NCBI RefSeq assembly: GCF_900142205.1
Contig: NZ_FRAA01000004.1
Span: 407,136 to 471,135, forward strand
Length of the DNA: 64,000 nucleotides
Direction of reading: 5' to 3'
Source: Reichenbachiella agariperforans
Lineage (GTDB): Bacteria > Bacteroidota > Bacteroidia > Cytophagales > Cyclobacteriaceae
The notes beneath the pieces are model-generated. The model saw only the letters and a program-made list of their open reading frames with translations, was not told the DNA's origin and did no database searches. Shown in pieces: positions 8,117-18,025 of the stretch. Positions within the stretch are counted from its first letter, which is position 1. Each line of letters begins with the position of its first letter. The position numbers were made by a program, and so were the translations under genes.

Positions 8117-9289
8117 CTACTTCTCCAACCTATGTATCAGCTCCAGCATTGCTCTACCGTTATGATAGGGGCACTTCCAGGGACCCGCTTTGTCTTCGGA
8201 TTCTACACGCTCTCCTTGTCGTTTGACTCTCCAGAACCATTCGCCTGACGGATCGATGATATTGGCTTTGGTGAATGTCCATATCTGATTGGCTTGTTCC
8301 AAATAATTGTCCTTACCACTAACCTGCCAAGCATTGACGAGTCCCACCAACGCCTCAGCTTGAGGCCACCAGTGCTTATCCGTATCGGTGAGTCCATGCG
8401 GCGATGCTTCGTTCATCAGTCCTCCATCGCTATCCAATCCCTCCATCGCAGCGTCCGCCATTTTCAGTGCCAGCAGATTAGTTTGCTCTGTCAGTACATC
8501 GTCTCCCAGTACCTCGGCAGCCTCCGCCAGCAACCAACTCCCCTCGATATCATGTCCATAAGATATCTCGTCCGATAGCAGTGTCCAGTCATCATCAAAG
8601 AACAGGTTAAAATGATCACTCGCACTAATAAAAGTACTGCTCATCAGCTCTATGAGGTTTTTCAAACGCTGCCCCAATTGGTCATCCTTCCATACACGAT
8701 ACAGGTTGGTATATGCCTCCAGTATGTGAAGGTGCGTATTCATAGTTTTGGTCGCATTCATGTCCTTTTCACTGAGACGCACATCATCGATCACGCCCCA
8801 TTCCCTATCAAATGCCTCGTAGTATCCATTGCGAGAGGCATCATAACTATGTTGTTCCAGTAGCTGGAACAAGCCCTGGGCCAACTTCAACGCATCGCGC
8901 TGCGGACTCACCTGATGATACTCAGACAAAGCATAAATCGCAAAAGCCTGTGCATACACCTGCTTCTTGTCTTCGGTCACCTGCCCCTCACAATCTAACG
9001 ACCAATACACTCCTCCTTGTTCGGTATCAAAAAAGTAGCTGGTCAGATAATCATACGCTCGGTCAGCTATCGCCAGGTGTGCAGCATCATTCGTCTGCCG
9101 GTAGGCAGCAGAGAAAGTCCATAGAATCCGTGTATTTAGGATGATGGCTTTGTCTGCATCTACATGCAACTGCCCCTGTCCATCGATACGACCATAAAAC
9201 CCGCCACGGGTCTCGTCCACCATCTTCTCTTGCCAAAACGACAATATATTTTCATTGAGCACCGCTAGTGCTTCTTCCTTTGTGATCAT
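8117..9289 (-). CDS. AGE-family epimerase, probable mannobiose/cellobiose 2-epimerase
   Basis: 390 aa, cytoplasmic (no signal peptide), (alpha/alpha)6 barrel of the N-acylglucosamine 2-epimerase superfamily. The cellobiose 2-epimerase pattern is clear: NTHLHILEAY with His186 and His188, SYGHDIEGSWLL with His246, and CPYHNGRAMLE with His376, the positions that supply the catalytic bases, plus many conserved Trp in the pocket. It would convert beta-1,4-mannobiose to mannosylglucose, the substrate of the GH130 enzyme made from the same run. Epimerase, GH130, MFS transporter and GH26 together reproduce the mannan pathway known from Bacteroides fragilis. It is the last gene of the run, 59 bp after the TIM-barrel gene. 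Specificity is inferred from context. Confidence 0.88.
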   Translation of the reverse strand: MITKEEALAVLNENILSFWQEKMVDETRGGFYGRIDGQGQLHVDADKAIILNTRILWTFSAAYRQTNDAAHLAIADRAYDYLTSYFFDTEQGGVYWSLDCEGQVTEDKKQVYAQAFAIYALSEYHQVSPQRDALKLAQGLFQLLEQHSYDASRNGYYEAFDREWGVIDDVRLSEKDMNATKTMNTHLHILEAYTNLYRVWKDDQLGQRLKNLIELMSSTFISASDHFNLFFDDDWTLLSDEISYGHDIEGSWLLAEAAEVLGDDVLTEQTNLLALKMADAAMEGLDSDGGLMNEASPHGLTDTDKHWWPQAEALVGLVNAWQVSGKDNYLEQANQIWTFTKANIIDPSGEWFWRVKRQGERVESEDKAGPWKCPYHNGRAMLELIHRLEK

Positions 9290-9348
9290 AAAAATGTAAT
9301 GCTTTATGCTAAACTAGACCTGACAGGTCTAAACTCAACAACCTTAAT

Positions 9349-10377
9349 TTAAACTCTACCTACTTTTTCCAACAACGCTTTGGTGGCTTTGATACCGTCT
9401 GCCTCGGACAGCACATCTCCTTCGTACTCTACACCAATGTAGCCTGTGAACCCAGCATCCTTAGCGATTTGCATCATTTTGGCAAAATCTGTGTGTGTCT
9501 CATTTCCTTCCGCATCAAAATCATGCGCCTTGGCACTCAGCCCCTGAGCAAAGGGAATCAAATCCTTCACGCCCTGATATCGGTCATACTCGTTAGCACA
9601 GCCATCTGCACCACGCTCGATGCAGAAGTTGCCAAAGTCAGGCAATGTACCGCAGTACTCGCTGCTCACCTGTGAGATCACGTTCGATAGCCACTTGCCA
9701 TCCGACGAGTATCCGCCATGGTTTTCTACGATGACATGAATACCATTTTGTGCACCGTATTCTGTGAGACGACCGAGCCCATCGACAGCTGCCGCCCTCA
9801 CTTCATCGGCTGTGCCGTTGCCTGCCGCGTTAACACGGATGCTATGACAGCCTAGTATCTTGGCTGCATTGATCCACTTATAGTGGTTCTCGACAGATTG
9901 AATTCTAGCTGCTTCATCTAAATCCCCTAGGCTACCCTCCGCATCACACATAATCAACTGGCTACTCACGCCCAAATCATCGCAGCGGATTTTCATTTGC
10001 TTCCAAAACCCTTCATCAGTTCCTTTGGAGAAGTAAAATGTATTGACATACTCTACTGCATTGATCCCGAAATCACGACTCGCCACAAGAGGAAAGTCAA
10101 CCGCAGCGATATTTCCCTGCAAGAGAGAATCAGGGTCAGATTTCAACCGCTTCCCAAAATCCTCCCAACTCAACTCACGGCCCTTGCCAAAAATCGAGCG
10201 ATTGAGTGACCACTGTGCCAGTGAGATATTGAAAAACAGTTCTGCCGTTTCTTCTTCAGCACTTCCTTTTTGCGCAGAAGGACTGCAGGAATTCAGGATA
10301 TTCATCCCGCCAAACAAGGCCAAGCCTGTACCTGCTGCTCCGATCAATTTGATCGCTTTTCTTCTCTCGTTTTTCAT
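9349..10377 (-). CDS. Xylose isomerase-like TIM-barrel protein, Tat-exported lipoprotein
   Basis: 342 aa. The N-terminus has a twin-arginine-type signal (KNERRKAIKLIGAAG) with the lipobox ILNSC, Cys near 30, so the folded protein is probably exported by Tat and lipid-anchored. The rest is a sugar phosphate isomerase/epimerase-like (AP endonuclease 2) barrel with likely metal ligands in VIVENHGG (Glu and His), GTLPDFGN (Asp) and IGVEYEGD (Glu). Exported members often act on oxidised or 3-keto sugars rather than sugar phosphates. It follows the dehydrogenase/cytochrome gene by 12 bp, suggesting sequential action on one substrate outside the cytoplasm. The exact reaction is not known. Confidence 0.8.
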   Translation of the reverse strand: MKNERRKAIKLIGAAGTGLALFGGMNILNSCSPSAQKGSAEEETAELFFNISLAQWSLNRSIFGKGRELSWEDFGKRLKSDPDSLLQGNIAAVDFPLVASRDFGINAVEYVNTFYFSKGTDEGFWKQMKIRCDDLGVSSQLIMCDAEGSLGDLDEAARIQSVENHYKWINAAKILGCHSIRVNAAGNGTADEVRAAAVDGLGRLTEYGAQNGIHVIVENHGGYSSDGKWLSNVISQVSSEYCGTLPDFGNFCIERGADGCANEYDRYQGVKDLIPFAQGLSAKAHDFDAEGNETHTDFAKMMQIAKDAGFTGYIGVEYEGDVLSEADGIKATKALLEKVGRV

Positions 10378-10389
10378 TATTGATGCTTA

Positions 10390-13300
10390 TTAGTTGAGGT
10401 GAAATTTTATTTGATCTATTCCTATTGGCACTGAAGTCTCTTGAGATTTCAGTACAAAATAGATATCGCTGGCTCCTTTAGCCTCCAAACGCATATCTGC
10501 TTGTTTATTCTTAGCACTCAATTCGCAGGTGGAAAGAAGTTCTCCATCTACACTGCCTCGGCGTAGTTCTATCAACACTGATTCATCAGTTCCCGTAGCT
10601 GCGGTGATCTGATAGCTTAATTCTAGCCGCTTAATATTAGTAAGGTCAATGTCCTCGAATGCAAAATAGCTCTCCTTGCCCTCTCTGCGCAAAAAGCGAC
10701 GGTCTCCCTCTTCAATACTTCCTTCCACCACAAAACCACTTTTATGATCCGCCGCTTCGGCTTGTTTGACTGGCAGTGTCAGGGTCACTTCCATGAGAGC
10801 CGTCAACGAAGCAGTGTTTTTCACCCCACCGTGATCCGTATATTTTGCTTCAAAACGATAATTGGCTTGGCTTCCTTTAGGAGTCGAAATCGATCCTTTC
10901 GTTTTAATTTTCTCTGCTTCTTGCGCAGGTGCATCGTTGACGGAAAAGATAAAATCTACAATTTCCTTGGCCGCTTTGACCGTGAAATCTGGGTGCGCTG
11001 GCATGGCACCATCTCCCCAGTTACCCACACCTCCACCGATTATTTTCTTTGCGAGAACCTCTTTGGCAATGTAGTCTTTGTCATAGCGCTCCGCTACCTC
11101 ATGGAAGCTTGGCCCGATTGACTTCTCGTTGATTTTGTGACAGCTACGGCAATCACTCGACTGTATCAGCCGCAATCCCGGAGCGATTCCATCCTGACTC
11201 ATTCCATCCAATAAGGCCAAACTAGCCGGCGCACGGTTGTCACTGCCTTCGTAATGCGTCAGACTAATCGCCACCTCATTTTCATTAACCCCACTTCCTA
11301 TCGTGCCGTCTTCTTTGTCATTCACCACTAAGTTGTATTTGATCGAACGACCCGGCCAGTAAAAACTGCTATTGTCTGCAAATTCGAAAGTTAACTCTGG
11401 CTTAGCATTCCCTGCAATCAAGCTGGCACGACTGGTCGCACTGGCATTGTGATTGTCCTTGACGACCAACAGTACTTCGTACTCTCCTGGCTCAGTCAGC
11501 GTCGCAGTGGCTTCAACTCCCGTCAGGTTAATTTCTTTTGGCCCTTCGATGAGCCATATATACTCTAGCTCGTCCTGCTCATCCAAGTCTGAGCTACCCT
11601 TGGCGGAAAAATTCACCTCTAAAGGAACGCTCCCATTGGTCGCCGACAGCTCTATGTTCGCCTCTGGTGCGCGGTTGCCATACGTAAAATCCAGACGAAT
11701 GAGCTTCGAATCATGATTGTCCGTAAAGTAGCCTATCCCATACTCCAGTACATAGAGTGCCCCATCAGGACCAAAGGTCATGTTGATCGGGGATGCCAAA
11801 ACAGACTTGTCCAAGAATGGCTCAATGGACAGGAAGTTACCTTCCTCATCGAGAGAAATCACCATAATCCAATCTCTGGCCCAATCAAAAGCAAAGAGTT
11901 TGTTGTGGTAGTAAAGTGGGAATTGAAATCCCTTTCGTTTCATCTCATAATAGTCATAGACATCACCCACCCCAACAGAGCGCGAGCCCTTGCCAACTCT
12001 TGGAAACTGCTCCGTCTCATCAAAAGTATAGTACAGCATTGCTGGTATCGCAGGAGGCAAATCCTTTGCTCCTGTGTTATTCACGGAAGTATTGACTGGA
12101 TGCTGCGGATCGAATTTTGCTCCCAAGTCTCCTGTCTCAAAATCATAGTCTGCGTAGGCTTTGTTGTCAGCATTGAAATAAGGCCAGCCGTAGTTGCCCG
12201 GTGCTTTGGCGATGTTGATCTCGTCATGTGCCGATGGGCCTCTTTCGCTGGTGACATTGCCATCCGGCCCGACATCTCCCCAAAACAACCAATTTTTCTT
12301 TTTGTTCATCCCAAGGGTAAAAGGATTTCGAGCACCCATCACGTAGATTTCTGGGCGACCCTCTGAACCATCTTTGGCAAATAAATTGCCATCAGGAATG
12401 GTATAACTGCCATCAGCTTCAGGATGGATTCTTAATATTTTTCCTCTCAGGTCAAGCGTGTTCGAGGAAGATTTTTGTGAATCCCAAGCCGAACGACCGG
12501 GACGCTCATCCAGCGGCGTAAACCCATCTGAATCTCTAGAGAAAGTATCATCTCCCGTACTCAGGTATAGGTTTCCTTCTAAGTCTATCTCCAAATCTCC
12601 CGCCGAGTGACAGCACTCATCTCGCTGTGTAGGTATCTCGATTATCACGATTTCTGACTCATGATCCAAGCCCTCTGGCGTCAAGCGAAAACGAGACACA
12701 TGCTGCTTGGGTTCATCTCCGGGAGGAGAATAAAAAACATAAGCCCACTGGTTGTGTTTGAAATCAGGGTCTAAAACGAACCCCAAAAGACCGTCTTCTT
12801 CGCCCGTATAAACTTCCAAACTATCAATCTCTTGGTAATCATCGGTACGCGGATTGTAGAGATTGATGGTTCCCTTTCGTTCGATCCAGTAGACCAAGGA
12901 CTCTTCCGTCACGGCGATACACATGGGCTCACGCAACGGTGCAACCAGCACTTGTCTTTTCAACCGATCCGGTGCAGGTTTTTCAGGCGTGGTGACTTGG
13001 CTGTAATCCAAATCCGCTTGACGCAAACTTAGGTTCTGCTCATCGCAGTTGATTAGGACTTGCTCTGACGCAAAGAAAGGTAACAATTGCCCCCAATTGT
13101 AGATCGTGTCTTGACATACAAATGTCACCTCTCCGCCCGCTTCCAAATAACGCTCGATGCTGTTTCGCTCATTAAAATCCAAAGTAGCGGGAGCTGACGC
13201 TACCAACAAATGACTCGCCATGACCAAATCATCGGGTCGCAACTGAGTCACCACCATCACCGAATCAAACCCTAGCTCCTGAGTTTGCGAAGCGACATCT

Positions 13301-13413
13301 GCTCGCACGACTAAAAGCGAAGACTGCTGCTCACAACTCCCTAACACCCACACACACAACACTGCCATTGGGAATAATATCTGTTTCCAACTTCCCTTCA
13401 TTCTATACTTCAT
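10390..13413 (-). CDS. ThuA-like / PQQ-type sugar dehydrogenase / PKD / cytochrome c fusion lipoprotein
   Basis: 1007 aa, lipoprotein (lipobox VLGSC, Cys27). Order seen: a short ThuA-like region (about 30-140; ERYLEAGGEVTFV); a six-bladed glucose/sorbosone dehydrogenase-type propeller (about 150-578) with HSAGDLEIDLEGNLYLSTGD, VMGARNPF and APGNYGWPY; a PKD domain (about 582-668); a class I cytochrome c (about 745-825) with CRSCH at 755-759 and likely axial Met in GAMPAHP; and a C-terminal beta-sandwich resembling a carbohydrate-binding module. It would oxidise sugars in the periplasm or at the surface and pass electrons to its own heme. Family members use PQQ; no PQQ synthesis gene is in the window. 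Gap to the MFS gene is 185 bp, so a separate promoter is possible. Confidence 0.87.
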   Translation of the reverse strand: MKYRMKGSWKQILFPMAVLCVWVLGSCEQQSSLLVVRADVASQTQELGFDSVMVVTQLRPDDLVMASHLLVASAPATLDFNERNSIERYLEAGGEVTFVCQDTIYNWGQLLPFFASEQVLINCDEQNLSLRQADLDYSQVTTPEKPAPDRLKRQVLVAPLREPMCIAVTEESLVYWIERKGTINLYNPRTDDYQEIDSLEVYTGEEDGLLGFVLDPDFKHNQWAYVFYSPPGDEPKQHVSRFRLTPEGLDHESEIVIIEIPTQRDECCHSAGDLEIDLEGNLYLSTGDDTFSRDSDGFTPLDERPGRSAWDSQKSSSNTLDLRGKILRIHPEADGSYTIPDGNLFAKDGSEGRPEIYVMGARNPFTLGMNKKKNWLFWGDVGPDGNVTSERGPSAHDEINIAKAPGNYGWPYFNADNKAYADYDFETGDLGAKFDPQHPVNTSVNNTGAKDLPPAIPAMLYYTFDETEQFPRVGKGSRSVGVGDVYDYYEMKRKGFQFPLYYHNKLFAFDWARDWIMVISLDEEGNFLSIEPFLDKSVLASPINMTFGPDGALYVLEYGIGYFTDNHDSKLIRLDFTYGNRAPEANIELSATNGSVPLEVNFSAKGSSDLDEQDELEYIWLIEGPKEINLTGVEATATLTEPGEYEVLLVVKDNHNASATSRASLIAGNAKPELTFEFADNSSFYWPGRSIKYNLVVNDKEDGTIGSGVNENEVAISLTHYEGSDNRAPASLALLDGMSQDGIAPGLRLIQSSDCRSCHKINEKSIGPSFHEVAERYDKDYIAKEVLAKKIIGGGVGNWGDGAMPAHPDFTVKAAKEIVDFIFSVNDAPAQEAEKIKTKGSISTPKGSQANYRFEAKYTDHGGVKNTASLTALMEVTLTLPVKQAEAADHKSGFVVEGSIEEGDRRFLRREGKESYFAFEDIDLTNIKRLELSYQITAATGTDESVLIELRRGSVDGELLSTCELSAKNKQADMRLEAKGASDIYFVLKSQETSVPIGIDQIKFHLN

Positions 13414-13598
13414 AAATTCCGATCAATCATTGATGTAATGTCTATATGACGTTTTCTGACCGAGATCAAACCCCTCGTTTCACTTTTTCAAAATCATCAC
13501 TTTCCTAAAGATGGTAAATAATGCTGGCATGTATGGAACTATGATACAAACCTCCCTGTTTTTTGAGCGATCTACACTAGCTTATCCCCTCGCCCGAC

Positions 13599-14984
13599 TC
13601 ACCTTTCGTTCAATTCATTTTTAACGTCTGCCATGAATTTTTCATCCAGTTTATACATCCGCATAAAACCAAAAGAAGCCAAAGCGCCCAAGCCAGCAAT
13701 CACACTGATCATGAGCCGTATGCCCAACAATGCATCCTGACTCTGCTCCACATTGGGTTCGAACCCGAACCCTGCAAGCAACCAGCCTGTGATGGCACCA
13801 CCGATCGTCCAACCAAATTTCTGTGACATGGACGAGGACGAAAATACCAATCCTGTGGCTCTTCGTCCTGTTTTCCACTCCGAGTAATCAGCAATATCCG
13901 CATACATCGACCAACCCAATGGCAGAATAACCCCCGCAGTGATCCCTATCAATACATTCAATCCGAAAATCAAAAAGATCTGGTCTGATGGAATCAAAAA
14001 GAAAACGAAACTCAACCCTGCTGACAACAAAGCGGCATAACTAAAAGTGGTCTTCTTGCCCAGTCGCGCAGCAATCGGTTTGGCTAATAGTACCCCGACA
14101 ATGTTAGTCGCCAACCACACAGACATATACACCGACGAAAGCACTGTAGAAGTCAGTTCATATTTCGTCCCAAAAAATGACAGGCTTTGGTCTTTGATGT
14201 AATATTTGAAATAATAGAGAATAGACCCATCTCGGAGCGAATTGAATATCAAAATGGAAATATTGGCCCCTAGCATGATAAACCAAGGCGTGTTTTTGCT
14301 CAAATCGTTGAGGTCATCTTTGAGGCTGTTGCTTTCGTCTTTGGGTGGGGCGAGTCGTTCTCTCGTCCACAGGAAAGTAAGGAAAAACAAAATCGCTGCT
14401 ACCGTCGCATAGATCGCTATCGTATACTGAAATCCAGTTGCCTGATTGGTCGTCTCACTAAAGTAAGCCACCAGCGCATTGGCTGTGGCAGTCACAAACA
14501 ACCCACCAGAAAATGCACCAATAAACCTCCATGATGCCAAAGAAGTCCGCTCCACACTGTCGTTGGTCATCACCGCCATCAGCGAACCGTAGGGTACGTT
14601 GACCGCTGTGTACACCATCATCATCAACGAATAAGTGATGTAGGCATAGATGAGTTTGCCATCAGACGAGAGATCAGGAGTTGTAAAAGTCAGTATGCCG
14701 ATGATCCCAAAAGGAATCGCCACATAGAGCAAATACGGTCTGAATTTACCCCAGCGGCTTTTGGTGCGATCGGACACCAATCCCATAATCGGGTCATTCA
14801 GCGAATCCCAGACACGAGTGACTAGAAACATAGTCCCCACAGCTGCCGCAGATATCCCAAAGACATCTGTGTAGAAAAACAGCAAAAACATGGAGAACAG
14901 CTTCCAAAACATAGACGAAGCAAAGTCGCCAAAACTGTAGGCGACTTTTTCTCTAAAACTTAACTTGTGTGATATCTCTGACAT
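13599..14984 (-). CDS. MFS sugar transporter, GPH (glycoside:cation symporter) type
   Basis: 461 aa with about 12 hydrophobic segments. The N-terminus (KVAYSFGDFASSMFWKLF, then FYTDVFGISAAAVGTMF) and the DSLNDPIMGLVSDRTKSRWGKFRPY loop are typical of the glycoside-pentoside-hexuronide family, as is DYSEWKTGRRATGLVFS in the second half. It should carry mannobiose or similar disaccharides through the inner membrane with a cation. It starts 6 bp after the GH130 stop, so it is cotranscribed and coupled with the phosphorylase. In the known Bacteroides mannan pathway an MFS importer has the same place between periplasmic mannanase and cytoplasmic epimerase. Substrate is inferred from neighbours. Confidence 0.92.
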   Translation of the reverse strand: MSEISHKLSFREKVAYSFGDFASSMFWKLFSMFLLFFYTDVFGISAAAVGTMFLVTRVWDSLNDPIMGLVSDRTKSRWGKFRPYLLYVAIPFGIIGILTFTTPDLSSDGKLIYAYITYSLMMMVYTAVNVPYGSLMAVMTNDSVERTSLASWRFIGAFSGGLFVTATANALVAYFSETTNQATGFQYTIAIYATVAAILFFLTFLWTRERLAPPKDESNSLKDDLNDLSKNTPWFIMLGANISILIFNSLRDGSILYYFKYYIKDQSLSFFGTKYELTSTVLSSVYMSVWLATNIVGVLLAKPIAARLGKKTTFSYAALLSAGLSFVFFLIPSDQIFLIFGLNVLIGITAGVILPLGWSMYADIADYSEWKTGRRATGLVFSSSSMSQKFGWTIGGAITGWLLAGFGFEPNVEQSQDALLGIRLMISVIAGLGALASFGFMRMYKLDEKFMADVKNELNER

Positions 14985-14990
14985 TCTGAT

Positions 14991-16181
14991 TTATTTAAGA
15001 CCGTTGGCTTTTAGGAAAGCCAGGTTCTTGTCTATCAATTGATTTCTAGTTTGGACACTAGCATAAGTTCTGAGTCCATCCTCTGGTGTATTCTTACAGT
15101 AGTCTACCAACTGTGCGACTGTAGAGGTTGCTACATGCAATCGCGTATCTGACGATGCATAGTAGATCAGTACCTCCCCATTGTCTTTGGCAATCCATCC
15201 GTTGGTAAATAGCACATTGGATACATCACCGACCCGTTCTTCATCTTGTGGAGACATGAAATGCCCAGCGGGTCTATGAATCACCCTAGACGGATCATCC
15301 AGTGCAGTCATGAACATGTAAAGCACATAGCGCAATCCCGCTGCAGTATTGCGCACACCATGTGCGAGGTGCAGCCACCCTTCTTCTGTTTTTATAGGCG
15401 CTGGGCCTTGACCGTTCTTTACTTCCTTGATCGTGTGATAGGTTTTGGGGTCGATGATTTGCTCATCGCTCACCTTGGCGTTTTCCATGTTGTCGGTCAA
15501 TCCCCAGCCAATGCCTCCGCCTTTTCCTGCATCGATGAACCCATCCTGTGGCCGGGTGTACAATGCATATTTACCGCCAATGAACTCTGGGTGCAACACA
15601 ACATTTCGTTGCTGGCTGCCACCTGAATCGAGATCGGCCAATCGCTCCCAAGTCACTAGGTCTTTGGTACGAGCAATTCCACACTTGGCTGTAGCGGCTG
15701 ACTGATCTGCCTCTGAGGCAGTGTGATCTCTACGCTCCGTGCAGAACAGTCCATAAATCCAGCCATCCTCATGTCGAGTCAACCGCATGTCGTAGACATT
15801 GGTATCAGGCTCATCTGTCTCCGGGAGTGTGATGGGATGATCCCAAAAACGGAAATTATCTATCCCGTTTTCACTCTCCGCTATCGCAAAGAAAGATTTC
15901 CTATCATCACCTTCTACTCTGACGACCACACAGTACTTTCCTTCAAAAAAGATGGCACCAGCATTGAAAGTCGCATTGACTCCCTGACGCTCGGCGAGGA
16001 ACGGGTTGGTCTCTGGGTTGAGATCATAGCGCCAGATGACTGGCGTATGCTTATGGGTCAAAACAGGATTTTTGTAGCGCTGGATGATGCCATTGGTTTC
16101 GATCTGTGGCTCATTTTTTTGACTCAATAATGTATCGTGGTTGGCCAGTAGTTTCTTGACCTGTTCTATGCTTGCACTCAT
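14991..16181 (-). CDS. GH130 4-O-beta-D-mannosyl-D-glucose phosphorylase
   Basis: 396 aa, cytoplasmic (no signal). A five-bladed propeller of the GH130 family. It splits mannosyl-beta-1,4-glucose with phosphate into mannose 1-phosphate and glucose. [20 protein letters not shown] and [14 protein letters not shown] are family blocks; the Asp in VYDMRL is residue 131, the position of the catalytic Asp in the B. fragilis enzyme, and ERRD, RPQDGF and [12 protein letters not shown] fit the phosphate and sugar pocket. Length fits the mannosylglucose subfamily (GH130_1) rather than the shorter mannan-oligosaccharide ones. It lies between the GH5-like gene and the transporter and needs the epimerase at 8117 to make its substrate. 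Confidence 0.95.
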   Translation of the reverse strand: MSASIEQVKKLLANHDTLLSQKNEPQIETNGIIQRYKNPVLTHKHTPVIWRYDLNPETNPFLAERQGVNATFNAGAIFFEGKYCVVVRVEGDDRKSFFAIAESENGIDNFRFWDHPITLPETDEPDTNVYDMRLTRHEDGWIYGLFCTERRDHTASEADQSAATAKCGIARTKDLVTWERLADLDSGGSQQRNVVLHPEFIGGKYALYTRPQDGFIDAGKGGGIGWGLTDNMENAKVSDEQIIDPKTYHTIKEVKNGQGPAPIKTEEGWLHLAHGVRNTAAGLRYVLYMFMTALDDPSRVIHRPAGHFMSPQDEERVGDVSNVLFTNGWIAKDNGEVLIYYASSDTRLHVATSTVAQLVDYCKNTPEDGLRTYASVQTRNQLIDKNLAFLKANGLK

Positions 16182-16267
16182 TTGTTTATATGCTATTCGT
16201 TTGATTCAAGTAGAAAAAGGAAACGCTCACAAGGAGTAAGCAATTCCCTATACGTTTACTAATTATA

Positions 16268-18016
16268 CTATTTCTTTGGCGTCAATATGTAGATCATTTC
16301 GTCCCAGCTCTGGAGCGATACCTTGGGGATGACCAAACCTGACTCTCCTGCGGCGATACTACCATTCGTGATGAAAGATCGATCGTCTGGATTGAAACGT
16401 TTGATATCGTAGCTACCCACTCGCAGATCCATCACCAAATCCGATTGGAGTCGCTCCGTTTGGCTATTGAGTACTCCGACAAAAATTTTCTCCCCGCACT
16501 TCACACTATAGGCTTCTAATCCTATGGACGCGACCGCTACGGGCTTGAATGCTCCGTCGCCTGCCGCCAGCATCATGTCACTAATCATGCGCACGCTCTG
16601 AAAATAAGGCGTCATGTTGCGGTCATCAAAAAACTCCCACCACCACGTCATCGGCAGGATGGGCGTCGGGTTGAACAGACCATACCACAGTCCTCTCTTG
16701 TAGTCATAGTCAGACTCCTCTGCGATGGTAGAAAAGTCCAAGTTCCAGTCCCACTCATACCCAAACTCTCCCCACACGAAAGGCTTGCCATACTCCTCGG
16801 CATACTGATTGGTCAGAGCAGGGATTTGTTCTGTTTTCTTGTAAATATGACGCTGGGCTATGTCAATATTTTTGACATCAAACATCCCGTCAATCTCTCG
16901 ATGCGACACACTGGTCGTCACGATGTGACCGTAAGGATCAATGGACTTGATGTAGTTGCTCATCTCCTCATGCCAAGCCGTCACGTGCTCATGAGGGATT
17001 CTGATACTGTCATGCGGTGTACGCGTAAAAACCGAATTGTCGATCTCGTTGAAAAACTCCCATGCCCCGATGTGCGTACTGTAGCCCCATCTCGCCACGA
17101 GGAAACGAAACTTGTTTTTGGACATCTTGCGTGCGTCCTCATTGGTAAAGAAATCCGTTGGCGTCTCGGCGGGACCTCCATTGGCGGTATTGTAGCGGTA
17201 GTTTTCCCAGCCACCCCCATCGATCAAGGGACCGTGGGTATTCATCGCCAGCATCATGTACAGATCTAGCGAATCAATCATATCCACCAGTTCGTCCATG
17301 CGCTGGATTCCCTGAGGATGAAAGTAGGCATCTGAGTCCGTGTAGCGATCTGTGTGCTTGGACACCTTGGGCCACTCTATCGGCAGATCCCAAGCACACA
17401 TCCAGGTACGGAAAAAGTTGGCACCATTTTCGGATAATGTAGGGAGCAAATAATCATAGGTATGTTTAGGATTTTCATAGTTGCGAGACTCCCAGCCTAC
17501 GTTCTCTCCAATCCCACGAAAAGGCTTTCCACTGTCAAATTTCAACGTCCAAAAATCATTGACATGAAGAAATCCGTCAGAGCTTGAACCAGATACTTCA
17601 AATGTTGATTTAGCACTAGACAATGACATATCAGCCTGCGTCAGCTTGAAGTAATAACTATAGCTCCCCACCTCTGCAGCGGCAAACCTCGCCTTCCATA
17701 GTGACTGCTGCTCACCGCTATTTCGCTCAAAATAACAAGGCAAAATCAAATCCTCACCTAAAGGGGTCGTGAGAATCATGTCCAACATCACCTCGTCTTG
17801 ATCATAGGCATTAACATACTGGGTATTGACTATGATCTCAAATTCTGCTTTTTCATATTGTTTGATATCTCCGCTAATCAATCGATAGCTATCGATCAGC
17901 CCGCCTCCAGGGCAGCCCTGCAACAACACCATACTGACCATGACAAGGCTGATCAGCAGTATTTTTCTCCATCTTTTCATATTACTCATCTTATTCTTTC
18001 TTAACCCCATTTTCAT
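16268..18016 (-). CDS. DUF5060 / GH5-like (clan GH-A) glycoside hydrolase, lipoprotein
   Basis: 582 aa. Lipobox LLQGC puts the mature Cys at 35, so it is membrane-anchored. About 40-145 is an N-terminal beta-sandwich of DUF5060 type (EIIVNT, then PCYFERNS and GSYSYYFKL); about 150-500 is a cellulase-like TIM barrel with acid/base Glu324 in WEFFNEID and nucleophile Glu417 in VWGEFGYEW; the tail is another beta domain. In this locus it is probably a beta-mannanase or beta-mannosidase, but specificity cannot be read from motifs. Alternative starts at codons 10 and 13 (17989, 17980) give a more normal signal peptide. It follows the GH26 gene by 9 bp. Confidence 0.85.
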   Translation of the reverse strand: MKMGLRKNKMSNMKRWRKILLISLVMVSMVLLQGCPGGGLIDSYRLISGDIKQYEKAEFEIIVNTQYVNAYDQDEVMLDMILTTPLGEDLILPCYFERNSGEQQSLWKARFAAAEVGSYSYYFKLTQADMSLSSAKSTFEVSGSSSDGFLHVNDFWTLKFDSGKPFRGIGENVGWESRNYENPKHTYDYLLPTLSENGANFFRTWMCAWDLPIEWPKVSKHTDRYTDSDAYFHPQGIQRMDELVDMIDSLDLYMMLAMNTHGPLIDGGGWENYRYNTANGGPAETPTDFFTNEDARKMSKNKFRFLVARWGYSTHIGAWEFFNEIDNSVFTRTPHDSIRIPHEHVTAWHEEMSNYIKSIDPYGHIVTTSVSHREIDGMFDVKNIDIAQRHIYKKTEQIPALTNQYAEEYGKPFVWGEFGYEWDWNLDFSTIAEESDYDYKRGLWYGLFNPTPILPMTWWWEFFDDRNMTPYFQSVRMISDMMLAAGDGAFKPVAVASIGLEAYSVKCGEKIFVGVLNSQTERLQSDLVMDLRVGSYDIKRFNPDDRSFITNGSIAAGESGLVIPKVSLQSWDEMIYILTPKK

Positions 18017-18025
18017 ATCGGATAA

